Shown here: in pieces, positions 25,101 through 35,163 of the stretch
Numbering within the stretch: position 1 is the stretch's first letter
Layout of the letters: each line of letters opens with the position of its first letter
Source of the DNA: Anaerolineaceae bacterium UBA6107
GTDB lineage: Bacteria > Chloroflexota > Anaerolineae > Anaerolineales > Anaerolineaceae
NCBI GenBank assembly: GCA_002428455.1
Contig: DIWL01000018.1
Span: forward strand, 2,065-46,356
Length of the DNA: 44,292 bases
Reading direction: 5' to 3'
Notes under the pieces: generated by a model
Databases searched by the model: none
What the model was told of the DNA's origin: nothing
Seen by the model: only the letters and a program-made list of their open reading frames with translations
Position numbers and translations under genes: made by a program

Positions 25101-26213
25101 ATGAAAACAATCAAAATGGTGTTAATCCTGGTCATAATTACCCTGATCATTTCCGCCTGTGGTACGGCGGATGAAACCCCGATCCTATCCCCTACACAAG
25201 AAAAACAGGAGAATGTTGAAATGACAACCCCTTACGACAAAAATTACACGGAACGCGAAGGCAGAGATGTGATCTACCTGGCGGGCGGCTGCTTCTGGGG
25301 GCTGGAGAAACTGATGCAATCCATCCCTGGAGTTGTGAACGCCACCAGCGGTTACGCCAATGGTAAAGCAGGCGAAGTACCCAACTACAAATCGGTGTGC
25401 ACGGGGCAAACAGGTTACCGAGAAACAGTACGGGTGGAATACGAGCCTGACAAGGTCAGCCTGGACGCGCTGCTATTCGCCTATTACCACGTGATCGATC
25501 CCACGGTACAAAACCAGCAGGGTCCTGATATCGGTTCCCAGTACCAGACAGGCATCTACTATTCAAGCGAAGAAACCGTAAAAACAGTGAATCGCATCAC
25601 GGATATCGTGAAAAACCGGTACGACAAATTCTTTGTCGAGATCGAACCTCTGGAACGCTTCTATGACGCTGAAGAATACCATCAAGACTATCTGGACAAG
25701 AATCCCGGCGGATACTGCCATATATCGAAAACTGAGATGAACACAATCAGCAACATGATCATTGACCCGGGTGACTACCCGCGTCCATCCGATGCAGAAA
25801 TAAAAGCCGCATTAACCGAAGATCAATACAGGGTCACCCAACAAAATGGTACCGAGCCGGCTTTTCAGAACCAGTATTGGGATAACCACGAGCGCGGCAT
25901 CTACGTGGATGTGGTCACGGGGGAACCGCTGTTCTCTTCCAGTGATAAGTTTGACAGCGGAACCGGTTGGCCCAGCTTCTCCAAAGGGATTGATGAGAAT
26001 ACTTTCTTCTTGCGCGATGACAACAAATACGGCATGAATCGTACTGAGGCACGCAGCCGTGCAGGCGATTCCCACCTTGGTCACGTTTTTTATAATGATC
26101 CCGTATCTCCAAGCGGAACACGGTATTGCATCAACAGCGCGGCATTAAGATTCGTTCCTTACGATGAGATGGAAGCAGCCGGATATGGCTACCTTCTGGA
26201 ATACGTCAATTAG
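25101..26213 (+). CDS. msrAB: MsrA-MsrB fusion lipoprotein, methionine sulfoxide reductase
   Basis: The ATG at 25101 follows a strong GAGGAGGTG binding site (25086-25094) and is chosen over the in-frame ATG at 25080. The product is about 370 residues with a lipoprotein signal ending LIISAC (Cys20), so it is placed outside the cytoplasm. The MsrA domain (about residues 50-215) has the catalytic GGCFWGLEK and the resolving NPGGYCHI. The MsrB domain (about 230-365) contains GEPLFSSSDKFDSGTGWPSF and the catalytic C in RYCINSAALRF. MsrA reduces the S- and MsrB the R-epimer of methionine sulfoxide, repairing oxidised surface proteins. The zinc CxxC pairs of some MsrB are absent. The preceding gene is divergent, so it has its own promoter. 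Confidence 0.95.
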   Translation: MKTIKMVLILVIITLIISACGTADETPILSPTQEKQENVEMTTPYDKNYTEREGRDVIYLAGGCFWGLEKLMQSIPGVVNATSGYANGKAGEVPNYKSVCTGQTGYRETVRVEYEPDKVSLDALLFAYYHVIDPTVQNQQGPDIGSQYQTGIYYSSEETVKTVNRITDIVKNRYDKFFVEIEPLERFYDAEEYHQDYLDKNPGGYCHISKTEMNTISNMIIDPGDYPRPSDAEIKAALTEDQYRVTQQNGTEPAFQNQYWDNHERGIYVDVVTGEPLFSSSDKFDSGTGWPSFSKGIDENTFFLRDDNKYGMNRTEARSRAGDSHLGHVFYNDPVSPSGTRYCINSAALRFVPYDEMEAAGYGYLLEYVN

Positions 26214-26256
26214 CTGAAAATATCAAGATTTGCAAACGGAAAATTGACAAACCATA

Positions 26257-26286
26257 AACTGCTGGCAAGTAATCTTGTCAGCAGTT
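26257..26286 (+). terminator. Hairpin after msrAB, weak terminator candidate
   Basis: AACTGCTGGCAAG and CTTGTCAGCAGTT form a 13-bp stem with one mismatch around a TAAT loop, 44 bases after the msrAB stop. There is no proper T tract after it, so termination is uncertain. Confidence 0.45.
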
Positions 26287-26425
26287 ACGATTTAATGAGA
26301 ATATTGACCTCTACTACTGTTTGAGCAGAACGATCTTAGCTTTATCAAATCTCCCATCTTTGGTCCTGTCCTCCTCCCAAATCATCCTCCTCTGTCCTGA
26401 TCCATCAATTCCGGGTTAGTGGTTT

Positions 26426-26454
26426 TTGATATACAATTTAATTCACTAAACAAT
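26426..26454 (+). promoter_or_regulatory. Candidate sigma-70-like promoter for glnA
   Basis: TTGATA (26426-26431) and AACAAT (26449-26454) are separated by 17 bases, about 87 bases before the glnA start. The -35 is a 5 of 6 match and the -10 a 4 of 6. The match is suggestive only. Confidence 0.3.
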
Positions 26455-26540
26455 TCATTAGTCCGAGTATTACAAGAATCGCCTTTAGCTAAACACCTAA
26501 TCACCGGTTCGGACATCCGGCCAAACGCCCAGGAGGCAGC

Positions 26541-27959
26541 ATGTTCCAGACATTTGACGATTCAGCAGCCTTTATCCATGACAAAAAGATCGAAATGATC
26601 GACCTGAAGTTCTCAGACCTGTGGGGGCGATGGCATCACGTCACGCTCACTGCGGAACAATTCTCCCCACGCACGCTCACTTCAGGTGTGGGTTTTGACG
26701 GGTCGAGCGTTGGTTTGAAGAGCATCAAATCAGGGGATATGGCGCTCATCCCGGACCTTACCACGGGGTTCGTGGATCCCTTCTGGGAGGCACCCACGCT
26801 GAGCTTCATCTGCAGCGCAGTGGAAGCGGATACGAAAAAGCTTTTCGTGCGTGACCCGCGCGTCATCTTGCACAGGGCAGAAGAGTATCTCAGACACACA
26901 GGTATCGCAGACAGGAGCGTGTGGGGTCCGGAACTGGAATTTTACATTTTCGATAGTGTGATCATAGAAAACGGATGTCAGACCGCCAACTACCGCGTGG
27001 ATTCGAGCGAAGCAAACTGGAACAGTGGACAGCCCGGGCACGGTCATTACATCCCCATGCACGGCGGTTATCACGCCAACCCGCCGCGCGACCAGACCTA
27101 TGCGCTGCGCACGGAGATGGTCAGGCTGCTGCAGCGCTGCGGTGTGCCGGTGAAGTATCACCATCACGAAGTGGGTGGACCCGGCCAGTGCGAGATCGAA
27201 ACCCCGATGCTGGGGATGCTGAAATCCGCGGACGGTGCGATGCTGATCAAGTATATCGCCAAAATGGTCGCCCACCAGGCTGGTAAAACTGCCACCTTCC
27301 TGCCCAAACCGCTGTTTGGCGAAGCTGGCTCTGGAATGCACTTCCATCAACAGTTGTTCCGGAAAGATATCAATGTATTCTATGATGTCACTGCCCCCAA
27401 TCTGCTTAGTAAAACCGCGCTACATTACATTGGTGGTTTACTCACCCATGCCCCGGCTGTGCTGGCGCTGACCAACCCTTCCACCAACTCTTACCGCAGG
27501 CTGGTACCGGGATACGAAGCCCCGATCAACGCATTCTTCTCCTCCGGTAACCGCAGCGCGGCGATCCGCGTGCCGAGGTATGCCACCGAACCCGACCAGG
27601 TGCGTTTCGAGTTCCGCCCACCGGATGCGACCTGTAACCCCTATATTGCCATGGCAGCCATGCTGCTGGCCGGTCTGGACGGGATCAAAAATGAGATCGA
27701 CCCCACCGCGGCCGGATTTGGACCCATCGATGTCAACATTTTCTCGTTGTCGGAAGAGGAAAGGTCGCACATAAAGCAACTGCCGACATCCCTGGGTGAA
27801 GCGCTGAACGCGCTCAAAGTTGATCACGAATTCCTGCTCGCGGGGGATGTCTTCAGCGAGGAGATGCTGTTGGACTGGATCAAAACCAAGTCCCGCGAGG
27901 AACGCGAACTGCAACTACGGCCACACCCATACGAAATCGAGCTCTATTACGATTTGTAA
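26541..27959 (+). CDS. glnA: Glutamine synthetase type I
   Basis: A 472-residue GSI, the usual length. Visible motifs are GFDGSSV (about residue 51), GPELEFYIFD (about 129), the His-rich HHHEVGGPGQCEIE metal and glutamate site (about 210), and the ATP region NPSTNSYRRLVPGYEAP (about 311). It forms glutamine from glutamate, ammonia and ATP in the cytoplasm as a dodecamer. Near residue 400, where the adenylylated Tyr of E. coli lies in KNLYDLPPEE, this protein reads VNIFSLSEEE, so Phe replaces Tyr. It should not be regulated by adenylylation. A strong AGGAGG site precedes the ATG by five to six bases. No glnB, amtB or ntrC neighbour is present. Confidence 0.95.
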   Translation: MFQTFDDSAAFIHDKKIEMIDLKFSDLWGRWHHVTLTAEQFSPRTLTSGVGFDGSSVGLKSIKSGDMALIPDLTTGFVDPFWEAPTLSFICSAVEADTKKLFVRDPRVILHRAEEYLRHTGIADRSVWGPELEFYIFDSVIIENGCQTANYRVDSSEANWNSGQPGHGHYIPMHGGYHANPPRDQTYALRTEMVRLLQRCGVPVKYHHHEVGGPGQCEIETPMLGMLKSADGAMLIKYIAKMVAHQAGKTATFLPKPLFGEAGSGMHFHQQLFRKDINVFYDVTAPNLLSKTALHYIGGLLTHAPAVLALTNPSTNSYRRLVPGYEAPINAFFSSGNRSAAIRVPRYATEPDQVRFEFRPPDATCNPYIAMAAMLLAGLDGIKNEIDPTAAGFGPIDVNIFSLSEEERSHIKQLPTSLGEALNALKVDHEFLLAGDVFSEEMLLDWIKTKSREERELQLRPHPYEIELYYDL

Positions 27960-28042
27960 ACTAAAACTGGAGAAAATTATGGACTGAGTTCAACAGTTTT
28001 CGAAGCCTGATGTGGACTCAGCAGAATTCCTGAAATTGTGTC

Positions 28043-28074
28043 AAAAAGCGTTCTTCGGTTGGAGAACGCTTTTT
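28043..28074. terminator. Bidirectional rho-independent terminator after glnA
   Basis: AAAAAGCGTTCT and AGAACGCTTTTT form a perfect 12-bp stem with an 8-base loop. A and T tracts on both sides allow use from either strand. It lies between the convergent glnA and aldo/keto reductase genes. Confidence 0.9.
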
Positions 28075-28101
28075 GAATACACTTTCCAAAATCCGACCTT
28101 G

Positions 28102-28959
28102 TTATGTAAACAAAGGCTTCATCCCCAGTTCTCTCATCTTGTCCAGCATTAATTCCTCTGATGGTTTAACAGTATACCGCTCAGCCGCGTCCAATACCTT
28201 GGGGAGCAGGTTCGTATCTCCGGCAGAATTCAAGAACAACCCTTCTTGTCCTAACACCCAGTGCACAGCCAGATCAATGGATGATTGCTCTTCCAGAGGG
28301 CGATACCAGGTCGAGCGGGTTTGTGTTTTGTCTCCCCATGGGGAATGCACAAGGGATTTGATCGTTTGCACGGCAACATTGCGCTTCCGGCAAACATGGA
28401 CCAGATCCCAGAAGCTATCCTTGTAGGTTTCATTCTGTTCCATCAGAAAACTGTAGGGTAACAGCACCGAATCGAAATCGAAACGTGAGAGCGCAAGGCG
28501 ATGCATCAGTGGCACTGACAGTCCATGCCCGGTAATTCCGATGAAGCGTACCAGCCCTTCCTCACGTGCTTCAATTGCGGCTTCCAGTGCGCCACCATCA
28601 CCCAGCACAATTTTCCACTCCCCTGGTTCAACCAGATTGTGGAGCTGCAACAAGTCCACCTGATCCACCTGAAGACGCTCGAGCGACCGAAGCAACTCTT
28701 CGCGAGCTTTCCCTTTTGTGCGTTCTCCGGTTTTGGTAGCCAGGAAAAAGGATTTTCCATGCCTTTTGATCCAGCTGCCGACTCTCAGTTCAGCATCGCC
28801 GTAACTGGCTGCCACATCCACGTGATTGATGCCGTAAGTCAACGCCAGTTCAATCGTTGCATCTGCTTCATCCTGGGGGACGCTCCAAAAAGCTGCCGCG
28901 CCAAGTAAAACTCTGGAACTTGAGTGACCAGTTCGTCCGAAAGTGTATTGTTTTATCAT
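28102..28959 (-). CDS. Aldo/keto reductase family protein
   Basis: A 285-residue TIM-barrel oxidoreductase. The N-terminus FGRTGHSSSRVLLGAAAFW is typical of the family. Catalytic residues are recognisable as Asp and Tyr in HVDVAASYGDAE (about residues 47-58), Lys in ATKTGER and His in LQLHNL. These enzymes use NADPH to reduce aldehydes, ketones or quinones; the substrate here is unknown. The usual NADP-binding R-N-rich C-terminal segment is short and weak, the protein being somewhat smaller than the 310-340 of most members. It lies 69 bases downstream of the alpha-2-macroglobulin gene on the same strand and may be co-transcribed with it. Confidence 0.88.
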   Translation of the reverse strand: MIKQYTFGRTGHSSSRVLLGAAAFWSVPQDEADATIELALTYGINHVDVAASYGDAELRVGSWIKRHGKSFFLATKTGERTKGKAREELLRSLERLQVDQVDLLQLHNLVEPGEWKIVLGDGGALEAAIEAREEGLVRFIGITGHGLSVPLMHRLALSRFDFDSVLLPYSFLMEQNETYKDSFWDLVHVCRKRNVAVQTIKSLVHSPWGDKTQTRSTWYRPLEEQSSIDLAVHWVLGQEGLFLNSAGDTNLLPKVLDAAERYTVKPSEELMLDKMRELGMKPLFT

Positions 28960-29028
28960 AGCCGTTCTCTTGTTACCGATATTATCTCATATCAGGTTGA
29001 AAACTCCCTCAGGGTCACTTGAAACCAA

Positions 29029-32000
29029 TTACTTGATGATCACCCGGTCACTGCTGCTGCGACCAAACACCTCAGGAGAGTACATCTCTTCAGCCTTGGT
29101 GGGTGGAACAATAAAGGTGCCGGGCGTGGTAGCGCGGGCGTAGTAGGTGTACTCATACACGCCGTCCCACAGCAGCGAAGTGAAGGCTTCAGCCCGATCA
29201 TCGCGCAGATTCTGATGCTCGTACCAGGTGCCCCACCACCACCAGCCGTAAGGACGCGCTATTGGATCCTCCTGCGGCGGGTTCTGAGACACAGCCAGCG
29301 CAGTGTTGATGATCTCGAGTCCGGCAGGCAGCGGGTCGACCAGCGCGACGTGGTAACGGCGATTGTCCGCCACCATCTTGATAACCACCTTGACCCGCGC
29401 CCCGGCTTTGATCTGCCAGCTGCCGTCTTCATTCTGGCTCACGTCTGCCGGGTCGTCCACCGCTTCATAACGTCGTTCGATCACGAATCCCATGTCCATC
29501 GGATCGAGGTTGAGATCAGTAGGCGCATACTTAAGCCCGAGGCGATAGTACAACCTGCCGCTGCCATCCTTGCTGATGATGATATTGCTGGTTCCATCGC
29601 CGCCCGCGGTTTCATCCAGAACGTAGCTCATCGGGATCAGTATCTCGTGGATGTCGGTGGTGTACCCGCTGAACTCACTGCTGCCAGCATAGTTGTCTCC
29701 CAACCACATGCGGGCGACAAAGTCCGGCTCCTGCGCTTCGTAAGTATTGAAATAGCGGTCCAAAGCGATCAGGACGAACACATTCTCCTGGGTGTTCTCC
29801 CAGCGGCCCTGCTTGCGGTGCGCAAGCAACCCAGTGACCACTTTCGGGATCAGGTCACTTTCGGGATCATCCTCCATCAGCGCATCAAGCAGGATGGCGT
29901 CCGTACGACGGTCGGAACTGAGCAGCAGGTAGGTCTGGTCGCTGTAGGCAGTGGTGAAATTGGCCGCACCGGCGGTCTCCACCACATGGTTGTTGACGTA
30001 GCGGCGGATCTCATCCAGGTCGTAGTCGGTATCGATGACCGACCAAAGCCAGCCGATGGCTTCCATTGAGAGTCCATCAAGACCAGCTTCGTTGTACAGT
30101 TTCAAAGCCTTACCCGCGTCCCGGTCATCCCACAGGTTGCGCACATAGAGCGCGTAAGCGCTCAACGTGCGGCGCGTTTCAACGGTGTACCACCAGGGAT
30201 AATGAGATTCGATATCCTTCAGGTAGGATAGCGCACCATCAAACATTTCATCCGGAACAGCGTACCCCTTCTGCTCTGCGCGCGCCAAGGCATGCGCTAC
30301 GTGTATTGTATGGAAAGGTATCGATTCAAATCCACGCCGCCAGTAAGGGAATCCACCATCGTCGTTCTGCAGTCCCTGCAAGGCTTCAATATCGCTGAGG
30401 ACCCTTTCGTCCAGTACCTCAGCCTCAGGTAGTTCCGCGGAATTGAAAGCGGTGAGCACATCCCGCAACGAGGCGATCCCCATGATGCGCGAGGCCAATT
30501 GTTCGGAACACTCGAACGGGTACTCCACCAGGTAGAGTACTGCATCCGTTAGCGCATGAAGGGCAGTGGATGAGGTGGAGATTTCCAACCCGCCGAACTG
30601 GGAATACACATCGGTCGGATGCAGGATGGGCTGCGCGATCGCCCCACTGTCAATCACACCGTATGTGGCAAAGGCCTCGGTGGTAGCAGGGGTATACACT
30701 GGAATTTCCACCACGGCAGCGTCCGCAAATTCACCTGACACGGCTGCCACCTGTACCCGGGCGGTGCCAGCCATGATCGTGCTGGCCGGGAAGCGAACCT
30801 CAATGCGGTCGTTGGCGGGGACTGTCACCCGCAGACCCGGTTGATCCAGTTCCAGATTGGTTGCACGCGCCACCACATCCACAACAAGCGGCTGGTCGGT
30901 CTGATTCTGCAATACCACCGGCAATTCGAATTTATCACCAAAGTTTAGAAAGCGCGGCGCAGCGGGACGCACCATCAGGGGCAGCCGGGCGGTGAGGTTG
31001 GATTCACCCTTACCGAACTGCCTGCCGCCTTCATCCACCGCGACCACCATGATGCGATAACGTGTCAGGTTATCAGGGACTTTGATGGAAAGACTGGCTT
31101 CGCCGTTTGCACTTGTGCGTACCTCGGGTTCAAAAACTGCCAGGGGATTGAAATCCGTGCGTACTGAGATCGACTGACCAGCTTCATTTCCCATGGATTT
31201 TTCCATTGAGGGAGAAGGCGCCATTGGGGCTTCCATCACCATCGCTGCTGTATCCATCTCTTCCCTGCCCCCTCCCTGTCCACCCATACCCACCAAACCC
31301 TGATCCACCAGCGTTTCTGGGTTGGCGAGGACGACGCTGTTGCGACCGTAATAACTGGAAACCCAGGCCTCACGATCAGAATAGAACACGCTAAGCGGAT
31401 CCCTCATCTGGTAATTGGAAAGCGCGAGGATAGCTTCATCTACGACTACAACCGCGAGTTCAGCGTCCGCTACCGGGTTACCGTTGGCATCGGTCAATTT
31501 CACCTTGAGGGTGGTTTCGCCACCCGGTTCAAGCTGACTTAAGTCTGGTTCCACACTCAACGACAGGGTGCGCTGCAGCGGCGGAATGCTTAAGTTCAGC
31601 GTTGCGGTGGCAAAAGCCGGTCGGGGATCAGCGTTTTTCAACACGTTGCCCTTGTCATCCAACCGCTCAGCAGCCCCTACCAGATCCACCTGGATATGCA
31701 GGTTGGGGATGTATTCTTCCTTGATGGGGATACTCAATACGGTTGATCCCTCGGTCACCCGGAAGCTTTCTGTGTAAAGGAAACCACTGCGACTGACCGT
31801 GAGCAGACCTTCCGCCGGGCTGAACGGAGACTGCACGAGGATCTCGGCCGTCTCACCGGGCTGGTAAGTTTCCTTATCCGGGACGAGGGTAACCTCCTCC
31901 TGTTTCACATCACGCGCAGCAGGGCGCTGCCCGCCACTCACCCAGCGTGTGAAGCTGGACTGGTTGACACGCCCCGAGGAATCCGTCACAATAGCGGAAA

Positions 32001-35000
32001 TGCGGTAGCTGCCGCCGATCGGGGTTTCAAATGAACAGGTATCCGGTTTCTCGCTCGAGACTTTCTCACAGGTCTGTATGTCGGTTTCTTCCTCGGCCCA
32101 ATCACCATTCCTGTACTTCCACTCAAGCCTGGCGGCTTTGAGGGTCACCGGTTGACCAGGGACCACGTTGCCGTCCAGGTCGGTGACAATAAAATCCACT
32201 TTGATCGGAACGCCCTTGTTCACAAAATAGCGCTCACTGCGTATGCCAATGTAAAGATCAGCAGGATGCACAAGCAGTGTGGTGGTACCCGCCCAAGCCT
32301 GGCGGTTGACGTCCATCACCGATGCCTGCGCTACGATGGATTTGGGTTCAGGTTTTTCATCCGCAGCGCCGACCTGTTCGAATTCCAGTTTCAGGTAGTG
32401 TTCACCGTTTGTGTCAGTTTTTCCTGTGAAGGTTTCGGTAGTACCTTCCTCCTCAGGCCAGTAGGAATCGTAACGATACACATCCCACCACCAAGGTTTC
32501 CACTCGCCAAAAACGAAATCTGGCCAATTTGGGGGCGAGTACCTGCCCGGGGAAGTTTTCACCGACCAGGTCACTTCCGCGTTGGAAAGCGCACCACCAG
32601 CGTAATACTTCGCCTCAGCCGCCAATACCGCTTCTCCACCGGCAAAGTACGGCGGGCTGGTGACGTTGCACGCCTTGACCTCGAATTCAGGTGTGCGGAA
32701 CTCCTGGATATTCAGCGAGTGATAGTAGTAATTTTCAGCGACACCTGTTAGATTTCCATTTGCCCAAAGCTGCAGGTTGGCAACGCCCAGGTTGATCGGC
32801 TGCGGAATGCTGAATGAGAAATCAAAACCACCCAGCGCGTTCACGTCCGTATCACCGCTCATCACAGCGTTCCCCTGCGCATCTGTCAACTGGTAGTTGA
32901 TGGAAGTAACGTCGTCCCCCAAAAGGCTGATATCACCATCCTGCCTGCCCCCTAATCGGCGCAACCAACCTTTGATGTGCACTTCCTCGCCAGGCCGGTA
33001 CATGCTGCGGTCATCAAACACAAACCAGCGCAATGTATCAGAAGGAGTAGTTGAAGTCCAGCCGGAGGTATCCCATGGATAAGGTGAATACAGTAACATT
33101 GCGGTGTCGGGTCCTTTTTCAGCCACAAGCGCGTAAGCCCCATCGGGGATCGGGAAGCGCGCCAGCCCTTCCGAATTGGTTGAGTAGGTGGTTGTGCTCT
33201 TGCTCGTGAGGATGTTGATACCCTCCAGCGGACTGCCATCCCTCAAGTCGTTCACCCACACGATCATCTCAGAATGGTCAACGTAGGCATCCACCGCAAG
33301 ATTCGTCACCTGCACCCAGGCGTGCACTGTCTGGTAGAAGCGCTGCCATTTCTCGTTTTCGCTCACGAACATCCCTTCGGGGGGTTCGACTTTAACAATA
33401 AACTGCCCAAAACCATTCTTCAAATAAGGTGAGAGGTCAATTCCTACCTCGGTCAAAACATCATCCTGAAGGTTCAGGTTCTTCGTTTCATCAAGAACCA
33501 GTTTGCCTGGAACCTGAAGGCTGCGGTCTGTCTGCTGCCAATTTTCGAAGTAGTCCGCGAAATCATCCCAATCTTGAGGTGTGACTTCATAAACCTGTAC
33601 TTTCAACCTGGCATAATTGACCGCGTAGACCGAAAAGGTTGGTTTTTTCGCCGCCGGATCCAGGGTGACGAAATACTTTTGCGGACCGATCAGGCGCGGT
33701 TCCGCTTTGCCTACCTTGAAAATGAGCTTTTCATCTTTGCCAAGTTTTTGACCAAATTCATCCTGCAGATCTTTGGAGACAGTTACCGTATAGGTGGTCT
33801 GACCTTTGGTCTCACCGCTGATTTCAACACTGCTGCCGTACGCGTTCACCACCATCCCCGGGATCTGCGGGGTGACCGAAAACATTTCCTCAGAAAACTT
33901 GTCTTCATCCAGTGGATTATTGAACTCGATCGAGAACGGTGCAAGAGGTACGCATTGGTTGCTGTACCAATAGCATCCGTAATTCACCACACGCAATGGG
34001 GCGTATGTATAGAATGAAAAGGACTGGGGGGTCGTAGTCACCAGCGGGCCTTCAGCTGAGGGAGTGCCCGGTCCCACCGTGATGGACACAGTTGTGTCAG
34101 GCAGTAACGCCTGGCTGGCTCTGAAGACCATCCAGCGCCCCTCAGTGGCGTTTTCAACCATCTTTTGGATATTTTCATCAGCCTTGATCTCATCTTCCGT
34201 TGCCAGGCGTAATTCTGCCTTGCCCGCACCGGCGAAGAGGGTGATCGTATCCAGCACTGCAGATGGATCGATGCGTTGGTCGAAATGCAGGTAAATGAGC
34301 GGTTCCAGCGCCTGGGGGATATTATCCGGGTACATGCTGATCACTTTTGGCGCCGGGGTGCTGAATGCCCAGGTAACTGCCTCTGCCAACACTCCGCCAT
34401 TTATCGATTTTGTCCCAGCGGGAATGGTCACCGTGTACTCGGTAGATTTGGGCAAGCGGTCGATCAGGTCGGAATCGTACTCAAAGGTCAAAGTTTTGGT
34501 GCCCAGCCAGCGCCAGGTTCCAGGAAGTTCGGGGGTAATGACCACTGGTACATCTATAGCCGCCAGGTCACCCAGCGTACCTAACGGGACCATCGGTTGG
34601 TTGAAAGTAATGGAAATAAACGGGGCAAGCGGAATCTCCCCTTCCGGGGCGTAACGCGCCACCACGAGGGGTTGAACAGTACCCGTATCGGGGGTTGGTA
34701 AATTTTCCTGTCGGGGGAATTGTTCTTCGATCACCGTCCCGGGTCGCGGTGGAGGGAGTAATTCAACCGGGCAATTGAATTCGCTCTGGTCTTCTGCAGA
34801 CACTGGGAGATCAGGCAGTCGATCAAATACCGATTCGATCTCTCCCGGAGTGAGTGGTTCACCCGCTTCCACCTGGATGGGTTCCGGGGTTGCCTGGGCA
34901 GGCAGCCCCTCACTGACGCCAACCTGGATGTTATACGGATCCAGATCTTTGCCGGTGGTCTGTTCAGATGGGGTTAAAGTGGTGTTTCCATTTGATGATT

Positions 35001-35142
35001 CGGTTGGCATAAGAGTCTCCTGTAGTTCACCGGTACAACCGGTGGTGAAGATCATGAGGATGATCATTACCGTGTTCAGGACCATCAATGACAGGGTGTG
35101 GAATTTTCTTGACGAAAAATGTGACCGGGTGATCGTTTTCAT
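29029..35142 (-). CDS. Bacterial alpha-2-macroglobulin lipoprotein with intact thioester
   Basis: About 2037 residues from the ATG at 35140-35142, which follows a GGAGGG site; the longer reading from 35163 lacks one. The signal peptide ends IFTTGC (Cys36), indicating a lipoprotein on the cell surface or in the periplasm. A Pro/Thr/Glu-rich linker precedes a string of macroglobulin (MG) beta-domains. A Gly- and Met-rich loop MGGQGGGREEMDTAAMVMEA (about residue 1270) may be the protease bait region. The thioester motif PFECSEQL (about residue 1545, near 30510) is complete, followed by the alpha-helical TED domain. Such proteins trap attacking proteases covalently. The usual bacterial partner PbpC is not in the window. 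Length exceeds the about 1650 of E. coli YfhM. Confidence 0.92.
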   Translation of the reverse strand: MKTITRSHFSSRKFHTLSLMVLNTVMIILMIFTTGCTGELQETLMPTESSNGNTTLTPSEQTTGKDLDPYNIQVGVSEGLPAQATPEPIQVEAGEPLTPGEIESVFDRLPDLPVSAEDQSEFNCPVELLPPPRPGTVIEEQFPRQENLPTPDTGTVQPLVVARYAPEGEIPLAPFISITFNQPMVPLGTLGDLAAIDVPVVITPELPGTWRWLGTKTLTFEYDSDLIDRLPKSTEYTVTIPAGTKSINGGVLAEAVTWAFSTPAPKVISMYPDNIPQALEPLIYLHFDQRIDPSAVLDTITLFAGAGKAELRLATEDEIKADENIQKMVENATEGRWMVFRASQALLPDTTVSITVGPGTPSAEGPLVTTTPQSFSFYTYAPLRVVNYGCYWYSNQCVPLAPFSIEFNNPLDEDKFSEEMFSVTPQIPGMVVNAYGSSVEISGETKGQTTYTVTVSKDLQDEFGQKLGKDEKLIFKVGKAEPRLIGPQKYFVTLDPAAKKPTFSVYAVNYARLKVQVYEVTPQDWDDFADYFENWQQTDRSLQVPGKLVLDETKNLNLQDDVLTEVGIDLSPYLKNGFGQFIVKVEPPEGMFVSENEKWQRFYQTVHAWVQVTNLAVDAYVDHSEMIVWVNDLRDGSPLEGINILTSKSTTTYSTNSEGLARFPIPDGAYALVAEKGPDTAMLLYSPYPWDTSGWTSTTPSDTLRWFVFDDRSMYRPGEEVHIKGWLRRLGGRQDGDISLLGDDVTSINYQLTDAQGNAVMSGDTDVNALGGFDFSFSIPQPINLGVANLQLWANGNLTGVAENYYYHSLNIQEFRTPEFEVKACNVTSPPYFAGGEAVLAAEAKYYAGGALSNAEVTWSVKTSPGRYSPPNWPDFVFGEWKPWWWDVYRYDSYWPEEEGTTETFTGKTDTNGEHYLKLEFEQVGAADEKPEPKSIVAQASVMDVNRQAWAGTTTLLVHPADLYIGIRSERYFVNKGVPIKVDFIVTDLDGNVVPGQPVTLKAARLEWKYRNGDWAEEETDIQTCEKVSSEKPDTCSFETPIGGSYRISAIVTDSSGRVNQSSFTRWVSGGQRPAARDVKQEEVTLVPDKETYQPGETAEILVQSPFSPAEGLLTVSRSGFLYTESFRVTEGSTVLSIPIKEEYIPNLHIQVDLVGAAERLDDKGNVLKNADPRPAFATATLNLSIPPLQRTLSLSVEPDLSQLEPGGETTLKVKLTDANGNPVADAELAVVVVDEAILALSNYQMRDPLSVFYSDREAWVSSYYGRNSVVLANPETLVDQGLVGMGGQGGGREEMDTAAMVMEAPMAPSPSMEKSMGNEAGQSISVRTDFNPLAVFEPEVRTSANGEASLSIKVPDNLTRYRIMVVAVDEGGRQFGKGESNLTARLPLMVRPAAPRFLNFGDKFELPVVLQNQTDQPLVVDVVARATNLELDQPGLRVTVPANDRIEVRFPASTIMAGTARVQVAAVSGEFADAAVVEIPVYTPATTEAFATYGVIDSGAIAQPILHPTDVYSQFGGLEISTSSTALHALTDAVLYLVEYPFECSEQLASRIMGIASLRDVLTAFNSAELPEAEVLDERVLSDIEALQGLQNDDGGFPYWRRGFESIPFHTIHVAHALARAEQKGYAVPDEMFDGALSYLKDIESHYPWWYTVETRRTLSAYALYVRNLWDDRDAGKALKLYNEAGLDGLSMEAIGWLWSVIDTDYDLDEIRRYVNNHVVETAGAANFTTAYSDQTYLLLSSDRRTDAILLDALMEDDPESDLIPKVVTGLLAHRKQGRWENTQENVFVLIALDRYFNTYEAQEPDFVARMWLGDNYAGSSEFSGYTTDIHEILIPMSYVLDETAGGDGTSNIIISKDGSGRLYYRLGLKYAPTDLNLDPMDMGFVIERRYEAVDDPADVSQNEDGSWQIKAGARVKVVIKMVADNRRYHVALVDPLPAGLEIINTALAVSQNPPQEDPIARPYGWWWWGTWYEHQNLRDDRAEAFTSLLWDGVYEYTYYARATTPGTFIVPPTKAEEMYSPEVFGRSSSDRVIIK

Positions 35143-35163
35143 AATGAATCCCTCCAAATACAA

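Larger units (their letters stand above)
26214..26540. other. Intergenic region between msrAB and glnA
   Basis: No gene is visible. It contains a 13-bp hairpin with one mismatch (26257-26286) and a possible glnA promoter. I see no riboswitch-like fold. Confidence 0.6.

Noticed and set aside
26730..27350. 206-codon minus-strand open frame opposite glnA
   Set aside because: Shadow of the strongly supported glutamine synthetase; no domain and no ribosome binding site.
29215..30069. 284-codon plus-strand open frame opposite the macroglobulin gene
   Set aside because: Lies wholly against a well-supported gene of clear family, with low-complexity His/Arg/Val content typical of antisense frames in GC-rich coding DNA.
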